A stretch of 64,000 bases of DNA from CAZNNH01 sp964574335 (GTDB lineage: Bacteria > Acidobacteriota > Vicinamibacteria > Fen-336), in assembly GCA_964574335.1 (NCBI GenBank), contig CAZNNH010000012.1, positions 1-64,000 of the forward strand. The letters run 5' to 3'. The notes beneath the pieces were generated by a model. That model was given only the letters and a program-made list of their open reading frames with translations, had not been told where the DNA came from and did not search any database. The translations under genes were made by a program, and so were the position numbers. Positions 33,689 to 41,891 of this stretch are shown piece after piece. Position 1 is the stretch's first letter. Each line of letters opens with the position of its first letter.

Positions 33689-36600
33689 TGCTCGCCTCCT
33701 GCCGGCTCTTGATCGTCGCCGGCGTGGGCCTCCGCACGCCCGTAGGATTCGATGTAGGCCCTGACGACGTCTTCGGGGGGGCCGGTGTCGGGCGGGACCA
33801 GGCCCACCACCGCGGGGCGGGCCCGCACCGTCTCGCCGTCGCTCGGCACGTGAAGCGACAGCAGGTACGTGCCGGGCTCGAGCGTCGGCATCTGGGTGCC
33901 GGAGCCGATACGTCCACCGTCGCCGCGCATCAGCGTGACCTCGACGATGTCGGCGCTGGCGCGCACGCCCACTCCGACCGGGCCGGGCCGGTCCACCCGG
34001 AAGGAGAACAGCCGGGTGGCGCCGGGAGCGAGCAGGTGCTCGGGGCCGAGACCTTCCTCGATCGGCGTCACCGGAGTGGTGGTCAGCTCGGCGGTCTCCG
34101 ACAGCGTCGAACCGGCGAGCGCCCGCAGCCTCAGCACCGCCTTCCCGTCGGGGAGGAAGGCGTCGAGCGAGACGCTCTCGGAGAAGACGTCGATCTGCGG
34201 GGGATGCCCGGCCCGCTCGAGCTGTGTCGCCAGCGCCGCGGCGGCGCGCAGGTGGAGCATCGCGGGCGTCTCGGTCTGGATGTCGAACGCCGCCGCCGAG
34301 CCCGACAGGGCCAGAGAGACCGGCAGCCCCAGCTTGCGGGGCCTCTGCTTCTCGGTCTCGGGCCAGGGGACCTGGGCGGCCAAGCCCTCGGGGCCGCTCC
34401 AGGCGAGCAGCAGGCCGCTGGTTTGCGGAACGATGAGGGTCCCCCCCTCGTTCTCGGCCAGCAGCAGGTCCGGCCCGCGTTGGACACGGCCCTGCGTGGT
34501 CACCAGCAGCGGCGGGGCGGCGTGCCCGCGGACGTGAAGCTGCCGGCGCCCGGGGGCCGCCGGCACGTCGAGGCGCTGCCGGCCGGCCCGCCCGATGCGG
34601 GCTTCGAAGGCCCCGCCGGCGGGGACCGCGGCGGGCTCGGCGTCCTTGGCCAGCGGAAGCAGCTCGATGGCATAGCGGCTCTCGGCCTGGCGCGTGTGGA
34701 GCAGCGTCAGGTGTCGCGCCTCGGTCGACATCGACTCGGCGAACGGCTGCTCGTCGAGCCAGTGCACGCTCTCGAGACGCTCGCCCGTCGACACGACCGC
34801 CACCAGGCCCGTGTCGAGGGCCAGCCGGAGCTGCTTCGCCCCCTTGGGAAGATCCAGGCGAAGGGCGCGCCGCTCGGACAGGGCGCCGTCGGTCTGGCCG
34901 TAGTCCAGCTCGGCCCGCGACGGCGCCGGGAAGGCCAGGGAGTCGAGGCGCGTCTCCATTGCGCCGTCCGCGGGCGCGGCGCGCCAGGCGAGGGCGACCG
35001 GCCGGCGCGGCGCCAGCGCCACCGCCAGGGCGCTCTGCTCGCCGGCGGCGAACACCGGCACACCCGAGTCGTCGCCGTCGGCCACCCACACGCCCGGCTG
35101 GCCCGCCCGCGACCGGGCACGCACCAGCACCGGCCCCGGGCTCTTGTCGAGGTCGCAGCGGAGCGGGGCCGCCGCGGGCAACGAGACGAACAGGCCGTCG
35201 CTGCCGGGCGCGAGGCTCAGCCGGTGCGCACGGGGCCGGTCGCCGGCCCGGTCGCGCACCAGCCACAGGAGCTTGCCGGTCACGGCGACGATCCCGTCGC
35301 TCCGCTCCCGACACGGCTCGTCCACGGTGGTGCACCAGCGGACCGACGCCTCGCGGCCGGCGGCACCGGTCTCCAGCACGCCGGGCCGATCGAGGACCGC
35401 GGCCGCCACCGCGCGCGGCGGCCGGAAGCCGGAGACGGAGGTGGCCGGGAGCCCCGAGCCGAGCCGGGCTTCGGAGGCGTGCTCCGGGGCCGCGGCCGCC
35501 ACGAAGACCTGGGCCGAAGCGTGGCGCCGGTCGATCGACCACAGCCGCAGGCGATAGGCCCCCTCGGCGGCGGCCTCGGGCGCCAGCGGGACCTCGAAGG
35601 AGGCGGCGCGCCCGGCCGAGGAGGCGAGCGTGCTCCAGCCGCCTTTGCCGTGCTTCTCGAGGGCCAGGCCCACGCCTTCGCTGGCCGTCGCCGAGGCCAG
35701 CAGCAGCTCGCCCGAGCCGAGCTGGAGAGGAAGCAGCCGCGCCGCGTCCGAGAGGACCAGCTCGCGTGAGGCGGGGGCGACCAGGGCCGGTTCCTCGATC
35801 ACCCGGGGCCGGCGCATGGTCACCCGGGTCGAGGCGGTGGCCGCGCCCACCGGATCCAACCTCAGGCGGTAGCGGCCGGCGGGCAGGCTCCGGCTGATCT
35901 GGAAGTTCCAGTCGCCCGGCCGGTCGTCGCTCGCCGCCACCAGCGCTCCCGCATCATCATAGAGACGGGCCCGTACGTCGCTGGAGCCGAAGGACTCCAG
36001 CTCCACCAGCCCCTCCTCCCCCACCGCCACCGGGACCTCGACCGGCAGCGTGACGTCGCGGGACAGCCCGGCGACCAGCGGCACCGGCCAGGCCGTCAGC
36101 TTGTAGGGGAGGCGGTTGTTGATGCGGGCGGCGACGACGTCGAGCCGGTAGCGCCCGCGCGCCAGGCGCCCTTCGAAGCAGCGCTGACCCGAGAACGAGG
36201 CGACGGTCTCGGCGGCCCCCTTGGCGACTCCCTCGGGGATCTTCACGAGCGTCCCCACCACCTCGCCCTCGAGGGCGGCGCAGACCTCGACGTCGGCGGG
36301 GACGTCGAGCTCCCACTGGTCCGGGACCCGCGGCGCTCCCGCCTCCGGCTCCATCCACTCGTGCTCCACCTGCCGCTCCGGCGGCAGCCGGTGGGGTCCG
36401 TGCCCGGTGTAGCGCCGGGGCGGCGTCACGGGCTCGATGAGCGAGACCACGCGCGCCTCGGTGGCCTCGGGCAGCACCACGAACCGGTAGTGTCCCGGGT
36501 CGAACCAGCGCGTCACGTCGGCCTCGCCGTTGGGCGTCTCCAGCGGCCAGCCGCCTTTATCCTCGAGGCGGCAGCGCAGCACGCGGCCCTGGCCGAGGGC

Positions 36601-38931
36601 CCGCACCCGGAAGCGTCCCGGGTGGGTGATGACGAAGCGGTATTCGACCGCCTGGCCCGGGGCGAGCGAGGCGCGGGCCGGCACGTAGCTGGTCAGGAAC
36701 CCGCCGCGGAGCAGCTCGGCGCGCTCGAGCGAGAGGCCGAGGTGTCCGGCCGAACGACCCTTGCCGGTCACGGTGAGCTGGTAGTCGCCCTCGCGCAGAT
36801 AGCCCTGGATCAGGAAGTTACGTCCGACGCCGTTCTCGGAGCGGCGCAATAGCGAAGTCGTGGTGCGGCTGCGCAGGTTCCCCTCGGTGGCCAACAGGCC
36901 GGTCGACTCGAGCCGGTAGAGGCCCGGCTCGTCGGCGGCGACGCGCACGGTCTGGCGGGCGCCTCGCGCCAGGTCGAAGGGGCGCGGCTGGCCGGCCGCC
37001 AGCACCGGGAAGTCGGGGATCGCCGCCAGCGCGGCGTCGGGGAGCAGGGGTAGGGGGCCCTGGGGGTCGAGCCGCTCCGGCTCCATGAAGAGGGAGTAGG
37101 CAACGGTCTCCTCCCCGCTGACCCGGACCGACACCTTGTGCTTGCCGGACAAGACCACGGCCCGCTTCTGCCAGGCCTCTCCATCGAGCGACAGCTCGAG
37201 CAGCGAGCCGTCCTCGGCCTCGGCGCGCAGCGTGCCGGCCTCGTCCACCGCGAACGGGACCGCCACCTCCTCCCCGGGCCGCTGCCAGATCGGCAACGCC
37301 TCGCGCAGGTCGAGGGGCAGAGGACGCAGCACCACGCCCGCCGCCACTCCCGGCTGCCGGTTCGGGTACAGGGTGTAGGAGCGGTCGCCCCGCAAGGGCA
37401 CGTCGGGGAAACGAACCGCGCCCTGGACGGGCCCGCTGTCGGGATCGTGACCGAGACCGATGGCGCTGAGCGCCTTCTGCAACGTCTCCTGCGCGTACAG
37501 GCGCAAAGTGGCGATGCCCTTGCGGATCGGCCGCACGGTCATCACGTAGTAGCCGGCATCCAGCTCCCAGCGGCCGCCGCTGTCACGGAATGGCGGCGGC
37601 TCGTAGCGGTCGGGGCGCGTCACCATGAAGGGCTCGATCCGGAACTGAGCCCCTTCCCCCTCGGCCACGTAGCCCCCGGTCGTGGTCACGTGCAGGTGGA
37701 CGGTCAGGGTGTCGAGCAAGTTGGCGCGGCGTTGCCAGCCGTCCCAGCGGCTGATCTCGATCGTCTGCTCGCGCACCGGCGTCGCCCGCGGGCCGTCCAG
37801 CCGCCAGTAGTTGTCGACGAGCAGCGCCGTGGCGTCGACGGAGTCGGCGGCGTGGCCCGAGTGGACGGTCGAGACCCAGTAGTGGCCGCTGCCCGTGAAC
37901 GGGTAGCTCTGGCGGAGCTCGAAGTGCTGGAGCACGTAGGCCTGGCCGGCCTCGCCGGTGACGGTGACGACGTGGTCCTGGTCGCCGAGCGAGCCCACCT
38001 GGACGATCGCCACCGGCGGCACCGACTTCTTGGTGACCTCCTCGAGCGTGCCGGCGTTGTCGAACGGGTGCTCGTCGTCGAACCCGCCGACCTGCAGGGA
38101 CGCCGGCCGAGCCTCGGGAAGCTCGATCTGGAAGTAGGTGGCGGCCCCGGGCACGCGGAACCGATCCACGCCGAAGGGGCTCACGACGCGACGGTGGCGC
38201 GCCGCCAGCGGCAGCCGCGACGTGCCCCAGCGGAGGTAGTAGGGGTGCTGGTCGCTCTGCTCGGACCAGGGCTGCGAGGGTCCGCCGTACAGGGTGACCA
38301 GGTAGAGGCCCGGCTCGAGCATCGTGGTGAGACGGCACACGAGGAGCGGCCGCCCCTGCGTCGGGTGGAGCACGTCGGTCACGGGCGCGGCGTCGACCAA
38401 CCACTGGCCGTCCCTCCACAGGCGCAGGTCCGCCAGGCTTCTCCCCGCGGCCTCGAGGCTCACCCGCCGCCGCTTCGGCACCTCCAGCCAGTAGACGACG
38501 GTCTCCAGGTCCTGGATCGATCCGCTGAACGGCTTCAGCTCCACCAGCCGGCGGGGCGGGAGGCTCTCGTCGGCGACGAAGGCGTGGGCCTCGATCTGGG
38601 CCTCGCCGCTGGCCCTCTCGTGGCCGTGGGTCACCACCAGGTACTCGCCGCGGTCGAGCAGCAGGTCGAGCCGGCCGTCGCTCTCGCCGATCACCCCGGC
38701 GATCGAGCCTGGGCCGCCCATCCGGTCGACGACCTGCAGGCCGGTGCCCTGCGAGCTGGAGACGCGGATCGAGTAACGGCCGAACTCAGGGACCGTCAAC
38801 ACCGCGCTCTGGCGGCCCTTGGCCGGCACGACGCTGCGGCTCAACGTGGGCGCGGCAGGCTCCCCGCCGAACGCCAGGGACGCCAACGGAAACGACAGGG
38901 CCACGAGCGCGACGAATCGCTGTCCACCCAT
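33685..38931 (-). CDS. Giant secreted beta-sandwich protein co-encoded with alpha-2-macroglobulin
   Basis: The 1748-residue protein has a signal peptide (MGGQRFVALVALSFPLASLAFG) followed by many similar all-beta modules with recurring phrases of the type PGLYLVTLYGG, AGYYVMTVRP, PGHYRFVVLP, RGRYRLDVVAA, AGRYRLRLDP and PGTYLLSLHV. These resemble pre-peptidase C-terminal/Ig-like folds. There is no thioester, protease or glycosidase motif and few cysteines. ATG 38931 is chosen for GGGAGG and the signal peptide. It overlaps the alpha-2-macroglobulin gene by 4 bases (ATGA). I do not recognise it as a named family. It may be a periplasmic partner or scaffold of the alpha-2-macroglobulin; that role is inferred from coupling only. 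Confidence 0.8.
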   Translation of the reverse strand: MGGQRFVALVALSFPLASLAFGGEPAAPTLSRSVVPAKGRQSAVLTVPEFGRYSIRVSSSQGTGLQVVDRMGGPGSIAGVIGESDGRLDLLLDRGEYLVVTHGHERASGEAQIEAHAFVADESLPPRRLVELKPFSGSIQDLETVVYWLEVPKRRRVSLEAAGRSLADLRLWRDGQWLVDAAPVTDVLHPTQGRPLLVCRLTTMLEPGLYLVTLYGGPSQPWSEQSDQHPYYLRWGTSRLPLAARHRRVVSPFGVDRFRVPGAATYFQIELPEARPASLQVGGFDDEHPFDNAGTLEEVTKKSVPPVAIVQVGSLGDQDHVVTVTGEAGQAYVLQHFELRQSYPFTGSGHYWVSTVHSGHAADSVDATALLVDNYWRLDGPRATPVREQTIEISRWDGWQRRANLLDTLTVHLHVTTTGGYVAEGEGAQFRIEPFMVTRPDRYEPPPFRDSGGRWELDAGYYVMTVRPIRKGIATLRLYAQETLQKALSAIGLGHDPDSGPVQGAVRFPDVPLRGDRSYTLYPNRQPGVAAGVVLRPLPLDLREALPIWQRPGEEVAVPFAVDEAGTLRAEAEDGSLLELSLDGEAWQKRAVVLSGKHKVSVRVSGEETVAYSLFMEPERLDPQGPLPLLPDAALAAIPDFPVLAAGQPRPFDLARGARQTVRVAADEPGLYRLESTGLLATEGNLRSRTTTSLLRRSENGVGRNFLIQGYLREGDYQLTVTGKGRSAGHLGLSLERAELLRGGFLTSYVPARASLAPGQAVEYRFVITHPGRFRVRALGQGRVLRCRLEDKGGWPLETPNGEADVTRWFDPGHYRFVVLPEATEARVVSLIEPVTPPRRYTGHGPHRLPPERQVEHEWMEPEAGAPRVPDQWELDVPADVEVCAALEGEVVGTLVKIPEGVAKGAAETVASFSGQRCFEGRLARGRYRLDVVAARINNRLPYKLTAWPVPLVAGLSRDVTLPVEVPVAVGEEGLVELESFGSSDVRARLYDDAGALVAASDDRPGDWNFQISRSLPAGRYRLRLDPVGAATASTRVTMRRPRVIEEPALVAPASRELVLSDAARLLPLQLGSGELLLASATASEGVGLALEKHGKGGWSTLASSAGRAASFEVPLAPEAAAEGAYRLRLWSIDRRHASAQVFVAAAAPEHASEARLGSGLPATSVSGFRPPRAVAAAVLDRPGVLETGAAGREASVRWCTTVDEPCRERSDGIVAVTGKLLWLVRDRAGDRPRAHRLSLAPGSDGLFVSLPAAAPLRCDLDKSPGPVLVRARSRAGQPGVWVADGDDSGVPVFAAGEQSALAVALAPRRPVALAWRAAPADGAMETRLDSLAFPAPSRAELDYGQTDGALSERRALRLDLPKGAKQLRLALDTGLVAVVSTGERLESVHWLDEQPFAESMSTEARHLTLLHTRQAESRYAIELLPLAKDAEPAAVPAGGAFEARIGRAGRQRLDVPAAPGRRQLHVRGHAAPPLLVTTQGRVQRGPDLLLAENEGGTLIVPQTSGLLLAWSGPEGLAAQVPWPETEKQRPRKLGLPVSLALSGSAAAFDIQTETPAMLHLRAAAALATQLERAGHPPQIDVFSESVSLDAFLPDGKAVLRLRALAGSTLSETAELTTTPVTPIEEGLGPEHLLAPGATRLFSFRVDRPGPVGVGVRASADIVEVTLMRGDGGRIGSGTQMPTLEPGTYLLSLHVPSDGETVRARPAVVGLVPPDTGPPEDVVRAYIESYGRAEAHAGDDQEPAGGEQ

Positions 38932-38967
38932 TCCGACCTCCCGTTCCAGCCATCCCAACAGCCGTAG

Positions 38968-38983
38968 AGCAAGGTCCCTGCCA
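38968..38983 (-). promoter_or_regulatory. Sigma-54 (-24/-12) promoter of the giant protein/A2M/pbpC operon
   Basis: Minus strand TGGCAGG-GACC-TTGCT matches TGGCACG-N4-TTGCW with one mismatch and exact GG-N10-GC spacing. The predicted start near 38957 leaves a 26-base leader carrying GGGAGG before ATG 38931. Confidence 0.6.
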
Positions 38984-39095
38984 CCCGCTCCCGGCACACA
39001 ATACCCGACTCTTCGGCCATCCTTCTCCAGGACCGTCTCCGTCCTGACACGAAGCCAGGGTCCGTGCAGACACGGCGTCCGCATCGTCGCGTTCG

Positions 39096-39160
39096 TTCCC
39101 TCAGGTGACCGTCCATTCCCTCAGGCGACCGCTTGTTCCCTGAAACCACCTCCTGTTCCC
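39096..39160. repeat. Four direct repeats at exact 20-bp period (candidate enhancer array)
   Basis: TTCCC begins at 39096, 39116, 39136 and 39156. Copies 1 and 2 are TTCCCTCAGGYGACC, copy 3 is diverged (TTCCCTGAAACCACC), and copy 4 keeps only TTCCC. The period is close to two helical turns, so bound proteins would lie on one face. The array is about 140-205 bp upstream of the predicted sigma-54 start of the operon. The core TTCCCTCAGG resembles half of the palindrome at 58141-58156. Apart from this array and the riboswitch, 38984-39304 shows nothing else convincing. Confidence 0.55.
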
Positions 39161-39304
39161 GGCTCGCGGCCGGCAGGCGGCCAAGGCCGCTTCTCCATCG
39201 CCGCCGGACGTCGAAGACGATCTCTCCGGATCCGTCGGTGTCTTCGTCATCTGGGTAGTGCCTCCGCTGCCCGGCGGCACGTGTGCTAGACTCCCCGCCG
39301 AGTC

Positions 39305-39480
39305 AGGCTCGGGTGCCCGGTACACGGGGTAAAAGGGAATGGGGTGAGATGCCCCGACGGCCCTCGCCACTGTGATCGGAGAGCCGCTGCCGAAGCCCGC
39401 GAGAGTGGGCAGTCACTTCCGCAAAACGGAGGGAAGGCCGGCAGAGGCGCTTGATCCGTAAGTCAGAAAACCTGCCCGGG
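39305..39480 (+). promoter_or_regulatory. Cobalamin (B12) riboswitch
   Basis: The conserved elements of the cobalamin aptamer occur in order. GGTGCCCGG lies at 39312-39320, AAAAGGGAAT at 39331-39340, and GGTGAGATGCC at 39343-39353. The near-invariant GCCACTGTGA is at 39366-39375, and the closing AAGTCAGAAAACCTGCC (B12 box region) at 39460-39476. It precedes a TonB receptor and seven B12 genes, the standard regulon. The span 39481-39635 would be the expression platform; I cannot decide between terminator and ribosome-site sequestration. Binding of adenosylcobalamin should repress the operon. Confidence 0.93.
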
Positions 39481-39649
39481 CTGGTGAAGTCGGAGAGCTC
39501 TTCGATGGGAAGAGTCCGGTTTCGGTGCACGGGCACCTCCTTCACGCGGCCCCCCGGGGTCCTGCCTTCCGTCCACGCCCGCGTTCGAACCTCTGCTCCG
39601 CGCTTCGTTCGAACGTGGCCGCTCGACGGCCGGACAGGAGGACGCCCCC

Positions 39650-41884
39650 GTGCGCCGAACGATCCTGACCCTCGTCTGTCTCTTGGCGCCGTGCCTCGCC
39701 GCCGCCGCGCGGCTGGGAACGCTCTCGCTGCAGGTGCGCGACCCGCAGCGGGCGCCGGTCGCTGAGGTCCAAGTCACCGTCTTCTCGCGGAGCGGCCGGC
39801 CGGTCGCCGTGGGCGCCACCTCCGCCGACGGCACCTGCCTGCTCCCAGGCCTGCCCGCCGGCGAAGCCTACGTGACCGCCGAGGCCCCCGGCTTCTCGCG
39901 CTTCGGGCCGCGCCGGGTGCGGATCGACCCCGGCAACCCGCTCGAGCTCGACGTCGACCTGGTGCTGGGCGGCCTCCGCGAGGAGATCGTGGTCACCGCG
40001 ACGGACAGCGCGCAGGCCGCGGGCGAGGTCTCGAAGTCCCTCACCGTGGTCGGGCGTCGCGAGATGGAGGCGCGCGGCGATCTCGTGCTGGCCGATGTCC
40101 TCCGCGCCGTCCCCAGCCTGCGCGTCCAGCAGCTCGGCGCCCCAGGCTCTGCCACCAGCGTGATGACCCGCGGCCTGCGCGCGCGGGACACCGCCGTCCT
40201 CATCGACGGCGCGCGCTTCCGCGACCCGAGCGGGGCGCAGGGCGACGCCTCGGGTCTGCTCGGCGACCTCGCCGTTACCGGCCTCGACCGCGTCGAGGTC
40301 CTCCGCGGGTCGGGATCTTCGCTGTACGGCTCGCATGCGATCGGGGGCGTCGTTCACCTCCTGACCGCCGACGCCAGCGGCCCCCCCACCTTCGGCCTGC
40401 TCTTCGAGGGAGGCTCCTTCGGCCTCCTGCGAGGCCGCGCCCATGCGGCAGGCGGCCTCTGGGGCGATCGGCTGACCGGCAGCCTCGCCGTGTCCCGCTT
40501 CGACCGGCCTCGCGGCCTCGACCGGCACGACGACGCCGACAACTCGAGCCTGCAGTCGCGCGTGTGCCTCCGCCTCTCGCCGACCGCCAGCCTCGTCGCC
40601 CGCGTCTACGCCTCCGAGGCCACCACCGCGCTCAACGAGACGCCCTTCACGGTCGGCACCCTTCCCGAGGGAATCCCGGCCGCCGTCCCCCTCGCCCCTG
40701 CCGAGCTCGAACGCTACGAGGACGGTGTGCCGGTGGACGAGCTGCGGCTGGACGGCGCCAACTTCGTCCCCGCGGCGGACGATGCCGACAGCCGTCGCGA
40801 GTCGAGCTTCCGCAGCCTGCTGCTGCGCTTCGAGCACCGGCCCACGAGACGCCTCGGCTACAGCGTGTCGTACCACCGCCTCGGCACGAAACGCGTCTTC
40901 TTCGAGGGGCCGCTCGGCATCTCCGGGTTCGAGCCCGCCGCGCTGGAACGCTCGGAGTACCGCGGGACGACCGACACCGTGACCGCCCGGGCCGACCTCT
41001 CCGCCGGTCCCTCCGTCTTCTCCGCCGGGTACGAGCTGGAGCGGGAGCGGCTCCGCGACGCCTTCCTCACCGGCGCGCCCGCCACGGACTCCGCGGCCGA
41101 CGTCTCCCAGGACAGCCACGCCTTCTTCCTGCAGGCGGAGTGGCGGCTCCTCGGCGATCGCCTGCAGCTCGCCGCCAGCGGACGCACCCAGAGCTTCGAC
41201 CTGCGCGCGCCCCGCTTCGAGCCGTCCGAAGGCGCCCCGTACCAGGGGATCGCCCTGGACGCCCCCCCGGCCGCGCGGACGCTGGACGGCTCGATCGCCT
41301 ACGGCTTTCCTTCGACCGGCACGCGCCTGCGCGCCCACGTGGGCACCGGCTATCGCGCGCCCTCGCTCTTCGAGCGCTTCGGCAGCGGCTACTGGACCTA
41401 CGGCTACTCGGCCTACGGCGACCCGCGCCTNNNNNNNNNNNNNNNNNNNNNNNNNNNNNNNNNNNNNNNNNNNNNNNNNNNNNNNNNNNNNNNNNNNNNN
41501 NNNNNNNNNNNNNNNNNNNNNNNNNNNNNNTACACCTTCGTCGACGCGGAAGCCCCGACCGGCGTCACCGACGCGCCGCGCGCCCTCGGCATCCCGCGGC
41601 ACCAGGTCTCCTTTGTCGGCTTCGCCGGGCTCGGGCGCCCGCTGACCGCCAGCCTGCAGGTCGTCGCCACCGGCGCCGTGCTCCACCGCATCGGAAGCCG
41701 GGTGCTCCTCTTCGACGGTCCGGTCCGCGCCGACGTCCAGGTGAGCTATCGCCTCCCCCTGCCCTCGCGGCATCCCGTACGCCTGCGCCTGCGGGTCGAG
41801 AACCTCCTCGGCCGCGCCGACTTCGAGGCCGGCTTCCGGACGCCGGGACGGACGATCACCGCCGGGCTGTCGGTCGGCGAGTGA
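39650..41884 (+). CDS. btuB: TonB-dependent corrinoid receptor (BtuB-like), interrupted by assembly gap
   Basis: The receptor starts at GTG 39650 (AGGAGG upstream) with a signal peptide. A carboxypeptidase-regulatory-like domain follows (about 22-95), then a TonB-box-like segment (REEIVVTATDSA), a plug domain (ADVLRAVPSLRVQQLG, RDTAVLIDGAR, GSGSSLYGSHAIGGVVHLLT) and a beta-barrel. Riboswitch control and the downstream B12 genes indicate cobalamin or cobinamide uptake. A 100-N gap at 41431-41530 lies in the barrel. The frame happens to continue across it. Barrels of this family normally have some 100 residues between GSGYWTYGYSAYGDPR and the YTFVDA-type strand, so real sequence is probably missing. 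The last strand is ITAGLSVGE. Confidence 0.85.
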   Translation: MRRTILTLVCLLAPCLAAAARLGTLSLQVRDPQRAPVAEVQVTVFSRSGRPVAVGATSADGTCLLPGLPAGEAYVTAEAPGFSRFGPRRVRIDPGNPLELDVDLVLGGLREEIVVTATDSAQAAGEVSKSLTVVGRREMEARGDLVLADVLRAVPSLRVQQLGAPGSATSVMTRGLRARDTAVLIDGARFRDPSGAQGDASGLLGDLAVTGLDRVEVLRGSGSSLYGSHAIGGVVHLLTADASGPPTFGLLFEGGSFGLLRGRAHAAGGLWGDRLTGSLAVSRFDRPRGLDRHDDADNSSLQSRVCLRLSPTASLVARVYASEATTALNETPFTVGTLPEGIPAAVPLAPAELERYEDGVPVDELRLDGANFVPAADDADSRRESSFRSLLLRFEHRPTRRLGYSVSYHRLGTKRVFFEGPLGISGFEPAALERSEYRGTTDTVTARADLSAGPSVFSAGYELERERLRDAFLTGAPATDSAADVSQDSHAFFLQAEWRLLGDRLQLAASGRTQSFDLRAPRFEPSEGAPYQGIALDAPPAARTLDGSIAYGFPSTGTRLRAHVGTGYRAPSLFERFGSGYWTYGYSAYGDPRXXXXXXXXXXXXXXXXXXXXXXXXXXXXXXXXXXYTFVDAEAPTGVTDAPRALGIPRHQVSFVGFAGLGRPLTASLQVVATGAVLHRIGSRVLLFDGPVRADVQVSYRLPLPSRHPVRLRLRVENLLGRADFEAGFRTPGRTITAGLSVGE
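41431..41530. other. Assembly gap (100 N)
   Basis: One hundred N bases inside the btuB barrel. The round length indicates a placeholder of unknown true size. Confidence 0.99.
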
Positions 41885-41891
41885 GGCGGCG

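Noticed and set aside
39096..39160. CRISPR array
   Set aside because: The units are only 15 of every 20 bases, with no true spacers, and the fourth copy is barely recognisable. No cas genes are present.
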